This document shows positions 1-5,112 of a stretch of DNA of 5,112 nt, in pieces (positions within the stretch are counted from its first letter, which is position 1; every line of letters starts with the position of its first letter). Origin of the DNA: Chloroflexota bacterium. Its GTDB lineage: Bacteria > Chloroflexota > Anaerolineae > Anaerolineales > Anaerolineaceae. The translations under genes and the position numbers were made by a program. The notes beneath the pieces are model-generated. The model did no database searches. It was given only the letters and a program-made list of their open reading frames with translations, and was not told the origin of the DNA. The DNA is taken from positions 1-5,112 of the forward strand of contig JAEXTI010000248.1 of assembly GCA_023406965.1 (NCBI GenBank), given 5' to 3'.

Positions 1-60
1 CGCCCACACACCTCAAATTCGGTAACTTTTACCCTGTGTATGAGTAGTTGTCAGGAATTA

Positions 61-69
61 TGTTATAAT
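61..69 (+). promoter_or_regulatory. Extended -10 promoter for tRNA-Ser
   Basis: TGT followed by a perfect TATAAT hexamer (64-69) forms a consensus extended -10 element (TGnTATAAT). It lies 15 bp before the first base of the tRNA, so transcription would start near base 76 with a leader of only about 9 nt. At the usual 16-18 bp spacing upstream there is no good -35 hexamer (41-46 reads TGAGTA), which fits an extended -10 promoter that depends little on the -35 contact. The element is seen directly; its use as the tRNA promoter is inferred from position. Confidence 0.72.
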
Positions 70-84
70 AGCGCTCGCTCAACT

Positions 85-170
85 GGAGAGGTAGCGTAGT
101 TGGCCTAACGCGCGCGCCTGGAAAGCGCGTAATCCGAAAGGATTCGCGGGTTCGAATCCCGCCCTCTCCG
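85..170 (+). tRNA. tRNA-Ser (anticodon GGA)
   Basis: A full class II tRNA cloverleaf can be drawn by hand. The acceptor stem is GGAGAGG (85-91) with CCTCTCC (163-169). The D stem is GCG (94-96) with CGC (109-111). The anticodon stem is CGCGC (113-117) with GCGCG (125-129) around the loop CTGGAAA (118-124), giving anticodon GGA at 120-122, which reads UCC and UCU serine codons. The long variable arm AATCC-GAAA-GGATT (131-144) is typical of tRNA-Ser, and the T arm is GCGGG-TTCGAAT-CCCGC (146-162). The discriminator base is G (170), as expected for bacterial serine tRNAs. The 3' CCA is not encoded (the genome reads CAG after G170), so a CCA-adding nucleotidyltransferase must complete it. No arm shows a mismatch, so the gene appears functional. 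Confidence 0.97.
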
Positions 171-178
171 CAGAAGGA

Positions 179-203
179 AAGCTGTCAGCCTTAAGCTGTC
201 AGC
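179..203. repeat. Two direct copies of AAGCTGTCAGC
   Basis: AAGCTGTCAGC occurs exactly at 179-189 and again at 193-203, separated by CTT. It begins 8 bases after the tRNA. Its core GCTGTCAGC differs by one base from GCCGTCAGC, the reverse complement of the unit in the tandem array at 354-402. The two repeat groups therefore look like relatives in opposite orientation at either end of the tRNA-kinase intergenic region. Function is unknown; it may be part of a dispersed repeat family. Confidence 0.7.
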
Positions 204-215
204 TTTTTGCTTAAG
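190..215 (+). terminator. Possible terminator-like hairpin downstream of tRNA-Ser
   Basis: AAGCT-GTC-AGCTT (193-205) can fold into a 5-bp hairpin and runs into five T residues (204-208). An outer inverted repeat CTTAAGC (190-196) with GCTTAAG (209-215) offers an alternative 7-bp stem around a 12-nt loop. The tRNA needs a 3' end near here and this is the nearest hairpin plus T-run. However, the stem is short and A/T-rich, and the same bases belong to the AAGCTGTCAGC direct repeat, so the hairpin may be incidental. Confidence 0.35.
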
Positions 216-258
216 AAGGGAAGCAATTGGTCTGCAATTGAAAGAGGAGAGGCTTTTC

Positions 259-331
259 CACGAATTTCACGAATGGCACGAATGGAAGAAAAAGGATTTT
301 TTCCGCGAATGTACGCCAATGAAACGCGAAT
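259..331. repeat. Degenerate CACGAAT / CGCGAAT short-period repeat
   Basis: CACGAAT occurs three times at an exact 9-bp period (259-265, 268-274, 277-283). After an A/T-rich interruption, the related words CGCGAAT (304-310), CGCCAAT (314-320) and CGCGAAT (325-331) follow at a 10-11 bp spacing. All share the core CGNNAAT or a close variant. Open frames across this stretch give only low-complexity peptides, so I treat it as non-coding. Similar degenerate (NN)CACGAAT blocks are, from general knowledge, common in intergenic DNA of several environmental bacterial phyla; their role is not known. Confidence 0.72.
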
Positions 332-353
332 GAAAAAAAGATGTTACACTTTT

Positions 354-402
354 GACGGCTGACGGCTGACGGCTGACGGCTGACGGCTGACGGCTGACGG
401 CT
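354..402. repeat. Perfect tandem heptamer array, 7 x GACGGCT
   Basis: Seven identical, uninterrupted copies of GACGGCT (reverse complement AGCCGTC) make a 49-bp array with no spacers and no substitutions. It stops one base before the complement of the kinase stop codon (404-406), so it lies in the 3' flank of the kinase transcript. Because 7 is not a multiple of 3, each frame reads the same heptapeptide cycle, which explains low-complexity reading frames here. Perfect identity suggests recent expansion by slippage or active homogenisation. Copy number is likely to vary between strains (inference). Confidence 0.95.
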
Positions 403-403
403 T

Positions 404-3118
404 CTAGCCTTCTTGTTCTGGCAGGGTGAAGTAAAACGTGGCGCCCTGGTTGACTTCGCCGGTGGCCCACACTTCGCCGTTGTGACGGTGGATGATGCGC
501 TTGACGGTGGCCAGGCCGATGCCGGTGCCGGGGAATTCGCCTTCGGTGTGCAGCCGCTGGAAGGCTCCAAACAGCTTATCGGCATAAGCCATGTCAAACC
601 CGGCGCCGTTGTCGCGCACAAAGAATGTACGGGCTTTTCCGATCTCGGCGCCTAGCTCAATACGGGCGGAATCAGTTTTGGCGGTGAACTTCCAGGCGTT
701 GCCCAGCAGATTTTCGAGCAGAATGCTGATCAGGCGGCGGTCTGCCTTGACAACCAATCCATTGGCGATGATAACCTCGACCTTGCGCTCGGGATGCCGC
801 TGATTGAGATCCACAAGGATGTCGTGGGCGATTGCGCTCAAGTCAACGGTTTCATAGATGATCTCGCTGCGGTTGAGACGGGAGAGGCTGAGCAGATCAT
901 CGATGAGTTGACCCATGCGCCGGTCGGCGGCCATAATGCGTTCCAGGTAAGCCAGCCCTTGCGGATTGAGCTGGCCGGCGTGTTCCTCCAGGAGGGTGCG
1001 GCTGAAGCCGTCGATAGCGCGAAGCGGGCTGCGCAGGTCGTGGGCCACCGAGTAGCTGAATGCCTCCAACTCCTGGTTGATGGCGGTCAATTGGGTGGTG
1101 CGCTGCTGCACCAATTCTTCGAGGTGCTCGCGATGTTCGCGGAGCTTTTCTTCCATTTGCTTGCGCTCGGTGATGAAGCGGGCTTGCTGCATGTTCTGGT
1201 AGGCTTCTTGAGAAAGCTCGTTGGCCAGCAGGAACAGGGCATGGGCGATTTTTTGGAATTGTTCCTTGGACATGCCGGGCATTTCGATCATTGCCTGGCG
1301 AACCGCTTCGGCGTCGGCCCCAATTTCTACGCTGAATTGCTGCAGCCGGGCGTCGCTGATGGCCTGGCTTTTGACTTGCCCGATGAGCCAATTGGCGATG
1401 TGCTTGCCTCCCACAGTGATGCCGGCACTGGCTCTCCATAGCCCGCTGTTGGGGCAGGTCTGGATGAAAGGCCCGTCGTAAGTACTTTCGGGAGGGTTAG
1501 AATTGGCACAGTAACAATCAGATAGCCCTTGCGGGGGTTTTTGGACAAGCTGGGCGCAGAGGTGGCTGTAGTTGCTGGGGCGAGTGATGGGCGTGCCGAC
1601 CAGGTCGGTGACGATGGAGGCAACGCCTACCGCTTCGGCAAAGGAATCCTGTACGGCTTGAATGCGGGCGATGTCGAAGAGATCGGAAAACTCGATGGTC
1701 AGGGGGGCATCCAGGGGTTGGGTGAGGGCTTGCAGGCGTTTCTTAAGGGCTTCTTCCGTTTGAACACGGTCGGTAATATCACGGGAGACGATGATCAGCT
1801 TTCTTGTGTTTTGCCAGTCGAAGTAATGCCAGGTGATTTCTACGGGAAAAACGGCGCCGTCTTTGCTGTGGTGGTATTGCAGGGGGATATGCACTACCTG
1901 GCTGTCGGTCGGGTCGGCATATTCGGGTTCCATGGATAGCTTCATGGCGCTCATCGAAAGCATTTCAGCATGGCTGTAACCATACAGGCGCACGGCAGCA
2001 GGGTTGGCGTCTTCGATTCTGAAGGTTTCGTAGTCGACGAGGAGGATGGCGTCTGATTCGAGCTCGAACAAGGTGCGGTAGCGTTCTTCGCTCTCACGCA
2101 AGGTTCTTTCGGCTTTTTGACGTTCGGTGATGTCACGGACAATTGAGATCATGCCGCCGGTTTGGCCTTCGGCATTTTGCCAGGGGGCTGAACTGGTTTC
2201 GACGGTGAAGCGCGTGCCATCACTGCGCAAGAAGGTATAGGTGTTGTAAGCCTGGAAGCTGCCCTGCACCGAGGAATTGATGTTCTCGCAGGCCCGCTCG
2301 CGATCTTCCGGCGCAACCAGGGAACAGATGAGCTGGCCCACCACCTCGCCGGCCTCTTTGACGTGAAGCATGGAGAGCAGTTGGGGCGATGCAAACAAGA
2401 TGACGCCGTCTGTGTCGGCTTGCAGGATGCCATCGGGAGATGCGCCAACCAGGGTGCGGTAGCGGGCTTCGCTGAGGCGCAGGGCCTGTTCGGCTTGCAG
2501 GCGCTCGGCGATCTCGGCGCGCAAGTCCTGGTTGCGCTCTTCCAGGCTTTGCGCGTTGTGGCGCGCCAGCGACAGGGCATTCAAGATGCTGGTATGGGCC
2601 AGCATGAGCATCACCGCCGTAATACTGACCACCCCGGCGTAGGTGGCCCATTGCAGGAAGCTAATCTGTGTGTAATAGACCGGTGGGAGCAGCCCGCGGA
2701 TCTCAAGCTGGTAAAGCACCAAGAGAATGGAGCAGATGATGATGGACCAGAGGATGGTGGAGCGCTTGCTGAGAGTGAGCCCGGCAACGACAATACAGGC
2801 CACGTAGCCGCTCACCGCGGGGGCCCGGATGCTGCCGTTGAAGTATACGATCAGGGTGATGCCGACGATGAGCGAGCCCATGAGCAGGCGGCTGGCCAAC
2901 TGGACGTGCCCGCGGCGCATGAGGAGCCAGGTGCCAAGATAGGTGATGGACATGCCCGCCGTGACGTAGACGGTGAGGGGATGGGTGGTGAGGGCGGCTA
3001 GAATACCCAGGACAACAAACAGCGCTAACAGGATCACGTGCAACACGCCGGCTGCACGGGTTTTGTCTTCTTCGGGGAAGAGGGGTGGTTTGAGGAACTG
3101 CGGCAGACTCAGGCGCAT
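404..3118 (-). CDS. Membrane sensor histidine kinase with PAS-PAS-PocR-HisKA-HATPase domains
   Basis: This 904-residue protein is a complete two-component sensor kinase. The N-terminus carries about six hydrophobic helices (roughly residues 22-43, 48-66, 76-93, 102-117, 121-136 and 152-175) with very short loops, followed by a charged coiled-coil linker (185-215). Two PAS domains follow (about 216-335 and 343-452), each ending in the typical V/SRDIT motif. Residues about 474-645 match a PocR-type sensory domain, with SDLFDIARIQAVQDSFAE, a PITRPSN motif, four cysteines (C521, C535, C537, C555) and ITVGGKHIANWLIGQV. The HisKA domain has the phospho-acceptor His693 in SVAHDLRSPLRAI. The ATPase domain shows the N box (N803, N807), G1 (DNGAG, 836-840), the F box (about 849-857) and G2 (GTGIG, 864-868), so the catalytic core looks intact. 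There is no HAMP and no receiver domain. ATG at 3118 is chosen because a stop codon lies in frame shortly upstream (3146-3148) with no alternative start between. The ligand is unknown, and no partner regulator is in the window. Confidence 0.95.
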   Translation of the reverse strand: MRLSLPQFLKPPLFPEEDKTRAAGVLHVILLALFVVLGILAALTTHPLTVYVTAGMSITYLGTWLLMRRGHVQLASRLLMGSLIVGITLIVYFNGSIRAPAVSGYVACIVVAGLTLSKRSTILWSIIICSILLVLYQLEIRGLLPPVYYTQISFLQWATYAGVVSITAVMLMLAHTSILNALSLARHNAQSLEERNQDLRAEIAERLQAEQALRLSEARYRTLVGASPDGILQADTDGVILFASPQLLSMLHVKEAGEVVGQLICSLVAPEDRERACENINSSVQGSFQAYNTYTFLRSDGTRFTVETSSAPWQNAEGQTGGMISIVRDITERQKAERTLRESEERYRTLFELESDAILLVDYETFRIEDANPAAVRLYGYSHAEMLSMSAMKLSMEPEYADPTDSQVVHIPLQYHHSKDGAVFPVEITWHYFDWQNTRKLIIVSRDITDRVQTEEALKKRLQALTQPLDAPLTIEFSDLFDIARIQAVQDSFAEAVGVASIVTDLVGTPITRPSNYSHLCAQLVQKPPQGLSDCYCANSNPPESTYDGPFIQTCPNSGLWRASAGITVGGKHIANWLIGQVKSQAISDARLQQFSVEIGADAEAVRQAMIEMPGMSKEQFQKIAHALFLLANELSQEAYQNMQQARFITERKQMEEKLREHREHLEELVQQRTTQLTAINQELEAFSYSVAHDLRSPLRAIDGFSRTLLEEHAGQLNPQGLAYLERIMAADRRMGQLIDDLLSLSRLNRSEIIYETVDLSAIAHDILVDLNQRHPERKVEVIIANGLVVKADRRLISILLENLLGNAWKFTAKTDSARIELGAEIGKARTFFVRDNGAGFDMAYADKLFGAFQRLHTEGEFPGTGIGLATVKRIIHRHNGEVWATGEVNQGATFYFTLPEQEG

Positions 3119-3121
3119 TTG

Positions 3122-3128
3122 CTCCTTT
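3122..3128 (-). promoter_or_regulatory. Ribosome binding site of the sensor kinase
   Basis: On the coding strand AAAGGAG precedes the ATG at 3118 with only 3 intervening bases (CAA). The match to the anti-Shine-Dalgarno sequence is strong but the spacing is shorter than the usual 5-9 nt. No other start codon is available upstream before an in-frame TGA, so the site supports this start despite the tight spacing, which may lower initiation efficiency. Confidence 0.6.
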
Positions 3129-3201
3129 GGGGTGGGAACCGTTAATCAAATAGGCATGCCGGCTTGAAGAAACCAGTATGCCAATCTACAGGGGTGATCT
3201 T

Positions 3202-3207
3202 ATTATA
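3202..3207 (-). promoter_or_regulatory. Putative -10 box of a kinase promoter
   Basis: Read on the minus strand, 3207-3202 is a perfect TATAAT in a locally A/T-rich patch of otherwise GC-rich DNA. It lies about 83 bp upstream of the kinase ATG, predicting a 5' leader of about 75-80 nt. The -35 position at 17 bp spacing (3225-3230, TGGCTG on the coding strand) is poor and the TGn extension is absent. The promoter may therefore be weak or activator-dependent. Function is inferred from the hexamer and position only. Confidence 0.45.
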
Positions 3208-3218
3208 CAAATATTGTA
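3206..3218. promoter_or_regulatory. Small dyad TACAA-ATA-TTGTA overlapping the -10 box
   Basis: TACAA (3206-3210) and TTGTA (3214-3218) form a perfect 5+3+5 inverted repeat that overlaps the upstream edge of the predicted -10 box. It is followed by the 8-bp palindrome GTAGCTAC (3216-3223). Dyads of this size at the -10/-35 spacer are often repressor operators. No regulator gene is present to link it to, and an A/T-rich dyad this short can occur by chance. Confidence 0.25.
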
Positions 3219-3262
3219 GCTACTCAGCCAGTGATGAGGGGGCCACAAATTTGGGCTTTTGC

Positions 3263-5112
3263 TTACCTGGCAATCAGGGGCAGGTAGAGCCTGTGGGCCT
3301 CTGTCACATACAGACCGTAGGTGGCTTCGGTGCCCATGAGGTTGGGGAGGAGCGGTTCGGCGCGGATGTAGTACGTGCCGGGAGCGGGAGGGGCGAAGAC
3401 CAGGGCGGCGGTTTGGCCCGCGGCGGGGGCCAGGGCGGTGGCGAGGACGGTGACACCATTGGCGGCGTAGACGGTGAGTTTGACGGCAGCGCCGCCGTTG
3501 AGTGAAGACGCGCCGATGAAGGTTTCTTTGGCGGTGGGCAGGGTCAGCTTGAACCAGTCTGGGTCGCCCGCGCCGCACAGGTTGCGCTGGGCCACGGTGT
3601 TGAGGGGCAGGGTCGGGGGATTGACGGAAGTGTCATCGCCGTCCTCAGATGGATCGGCGTTGCAGGTCACGGGCAGAGTGGCGCTGCCGGTTTCGGCGGC
3701 ATCATCGGCGGGCCACAGCTCGGCCTGACCGTTGGCATCCACGGCCCGCAGGCGGAAGGCGTAGGCCTGGCCAGGCTCGCCGACGAACCAGGTGGAGCGC
3801 GCGCTGCCGGGCAGGGTGAGGATGTTGGCGGCATCCCACGCGCCGGGGTCGGGGCGCCATTGCAACTCAAAGGCGCTTAGCCCGGCCCCGCCATTGACGG
3901 CGTCCCAGTTGAGGAGGGCGGCGGTGGAGTCAAAGCTCTGGGCAGGGAGAAGGTTGCTGGCGGGGGGCGGGCAGGCGTGATCGACCTGGATGGTTCGCGC
4001 GCCGAGGCCGGAGACGACGTTGCCTTCGCGGTCCCAGGCGCGCACGGAGATTTCAAGCGGGCCGTTGAAGGCCCCGGCCTGGCACAGGTTGACGTCCCAA
4101 TCGAACAGGCCGTTGGGCAAGGGCACGGTGACCTTGGGGCCGATTTCGGCCCATTGGCCGTTGACCCGGGCGAGCAAGCGCACGGCCATGACGCGGGCGT
4201 CGTCGGTGATGTTGGCGGTGACATCCATGACCTGGGTTGAGCCGGTGGTGACGACGGCTCCGGGGGCTGGGCGCGTGAGCGTGCCGGTGGGGGGAATGGA
4301 GCCGGTGTTGCCGGAGACGTACCAGTCGTTGGCCGGGTTGCGCGGGTCGGCCACGCTGCCCAGGCATTGGGTGGCCCCGTCATAGACGTCAAAGTAGCGA
4401 ATCTCGTAGCAGTTGCGAGGGATGCCGTTGTTGATGGGCACGTCGGCAAAGCGGACGTCGATGGAGTTGCCCCAGTAGTAGTCGCTGTTGCCCATCCAGA
4501 TGCTGTTGGTGACCATGAAGTGGACGTGCTGCGAGGTGCTGTAGCCGGTGTCGTCGCTGTCGCCCAGGTACTGGCCGCGGCCGACCGCTGTGCCGTCGGT
4601 GAGGGCGTCGGGGATGGTGCCGTTGGCTAGGTGGAGATAGATTTGGTAGGCCTGGTCGGTTTCGTTGAAGAGGACGATGTAGTTGGTGCAGGTGGTGCTG
4701 CCGTCGGGGCAGGTGTCGCGCGAGCCGATGACGCTGCCGGCTTTGGAGGCGACCAGGGGGAAGTGGTCGACGTCGGTGAAGTCGTAGGCGTAGTGGCAGT
4801 ACTCGTAGGCGCAGGAGGGGTAGCCGAGCTCGGGGATGGAGTGGAAGTGGGAGATGGAGCCTTCCATCCAGCGAGCGGTGCCGGCGGGGTAGGGCAGGTA
4901 GTAGCCGGTGAGGGGGGCGTCGGCGGGGGTGATGGGGGCGGCATCCAGCCCGGCGGGGGCGGGGCTTTTCTCGAGGGGCAGGTAGCCGGGGGGCAGGGCG
5001 GCAAGGGTCTCATCCCAGCCGGGGTCGCCGGGGAGGAGCACCTGCCAGTCGCCGCCGAGGGTGCGTGTGGCGAGGACGAGGCCGGGCTCGCCGGCGAGCT
5101 TGCGACCGTCGT
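3263..5112 (-). CDS. Secreted M23-family (LytM-type) metallopeptidase, 5'-partial, with Ig-like, Fn3-like and PPC-like domains
   Basis: The frame is open from the window edge to TAA at 3263-3265, so the true start lies outside. The GTG at 5041 is only an internal valine codon, with 23 sense codons visible before it. Counting residues from that GTG, the peptidase core spans about 83-178. It has H83xxxD87 and H174 as expected zinc ligands, and H137 (in IYLHLA) plus H172 of the HVH motif as catalytic histidines, so the M23 set is complete. M23 enzymes cut peptide bonds in peptidoglycan cross-links or in other glycine-rich substrates; the target here is unknown. Downstream come an Ig-like segment (about 253-357), an Fn3-like segment (about 360-456, ending with AYAFRLRAVDANGQ) and a PPC-like beta domain (about 460-580, with GDPDWFKLTL and PGTYYIRAEP). 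The protein ends in YLPLIAR. Ten cysteines fall into five close pairs, which suggests disulfides and an extracellular location. A signal peptide would lie in the missing N-terminus. The Ig-like and Fn3-like names rest on general pattern only. Confidence 0.88.
   Translation of the reverse strand, partial: DGRKLAGEPGLVLATRTLGGDWQVLLPGDPGWDETLAALPPGYLPLEKSPAPAGLDAAPITPADAPLTGYYLPYPAGTARWMEGSISHFHSIPELGYPSCAYEYCHYAYDFTDVDHFPLVASKAGSVIGSRDTCPDGSTTCTNYIVLFNETDQAYQIYLHLANGTIPDALTDGTAVGRGQYLGDSDDTGYSTSQHVHFMVTNSIWMGNSDYYWGNSIDVRFADVPINNGIPRNCYEIRYFDVYDGATQCLGSVADPRNPANDWYVSGNTGSIPPTGTLTRPAPGAVVTTGSTQVMDVTANITDDARVMAVRLLARVNGQWAEIGPKVTVPLPNGLFDWDVNLCQAGAFNGPLEISVRAWDREGNVVSGLGARTIQVDHACPPPASNLLPAQSFDSTAALLNWDAVNGGAGLSAFELQWRPDPGAWDAANILTLPGSARSTWFVGEPGQAYAFRLRAVDANGQAELWPADDAAETGSATLPVTCNADPSEDGDDTSVNPPTLPLNTVAQRNLCGAGDPDWFKLTLPTAKETFIGASSLNGGAAVKLTVYAANGVTVLATALAPAAGQTAALVFAPPAPGTYYIRAEPLLPNLMGTEATYGLYVTEAHRLYLPLIAR

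Noticed and set aside
48..53. TTGTCA as the -35 box of the tRNA promoter
   Set aside because: Only 10 bp separate it from TATAAT at 64-69, too short for sigma-70-type recognition.
284..304. A/T-rich hairpin in the intergenic region as a terminator for either gene
   Set aside because: An 8-bp stem with one G-U pair can form on the + strand, but it is almost all A-T, is not followed by a T-run, and carries a mismatch on the minus strand.
354..402. CRISPR-like array
   Set aside because: The units are 7 bp and directly adjacent with no spacers, and there are no cas genes, so this is a simple tandem repeat.
211..621. Minus-strand open frame running from inside the kinase C-terminus through the repeats
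   Set aside because: The translation is just the heptamer cycle plus low-complexity sequence from the CACGAAT repeats, and its start lies inside the conserved ATPase domain in another frame.
794..1441. Plus-strand open frame of 215 codons opposite the kinase HisKA and PocR region
   Set aside because: It is a shadow of the conserved kinase frame, with no ribosome binding site or family motif of its own.
2363..3001. Plus-strand open frame of 212 codons opposite the kinase
   Set aside because: It is antisense to well-defined membrane, linker and PAS sequence, shows no recognisable motif, and is glycine/alanine/aspartate-rich as expected of a complementary frame in GC-rich coding DNA.
3241..3262. 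Terminator between the peptidase and the kinase
   Set aside because: The near-palindrome around CAAATTTG leaves no usable loop and there is no T-run after it on the minus strand.
5039..5041. GTG as the start of the M23 peptidase gene
   Set aside because: The frame stays open to the window edge with a plausible protein sequence (ending GGDWQ before it), no signal peptide follows the GTG, and a secreted protein should have one. The gene is 5'-partial.
404..5112. The peptidase-kinase pair as a dedicated novel system
   Set aside because: Both belong to recognisable families, the gap is 144 bp with its own likely promoter, and nothing in the sequence shows a functional link beyond same-strand adjacency.

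Overview
The window looks like chromosomal DNA of a GC-rich bacterium, most likely a Chloroflexota member of the Anaerolineae type. This is an inference from several features together. A secreted multidomain protein ends in YLPLIAR, a C-terminal pattern I associate with exported proteins of that group. There is a sensor kinase carrying a PocR-type sensory domain. The intergenic DNA holds heptamer and degenerate CACGAAT repeats of a kind common in those genomes. No single marker proves the taxonomy.

Layout: bases 1-84 are a leader with a strong extended -10 promoter. Bases 85-170 are a complete tRNA-Ser(GGA) on the + strand. Bases 171-403 are non-coding, lying between the convergent tRNA and kinase genes, and are filled with three kinds of short repeat: two AAGCTGTCAGC copies, a degenerate nonamer-like block, and seven perfect tandem GACGGCT units ending one base before the kinase stop codon. 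Bases 404-3118 (minus) encode a 904-residue membrane-anchored hybrid-sensor histidine kinase (six predicted membrane helices, PAS, PAS, PocR, HisKA, HATPase). Bases 3119-3262 hold its ribosome binding site and a likely promoter with a small dyad. Bases 3263-5112 (minus) are the 3' part of a gene for a secreted M23-type metallopeptidase with Ig-like, Fn3-like and PPC-like C-terminal domains; its 5' end lies outside the window.

How the genes relate: the peptidase and the kinase point the same way, 144 bp apart, with no convincing terminator between them, so read-through is possible. A good -10 box in the gap suggests the kinase can also be transcribed alone. No response regulator is visible, so the kinase appears orphan within this window. 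Nothing here convincingly forms a new multi-gene system. The least explained part is the 171-403 repeat module, whose ends form an imperfect inverted repeat that reaches into the kinase stop codon region.
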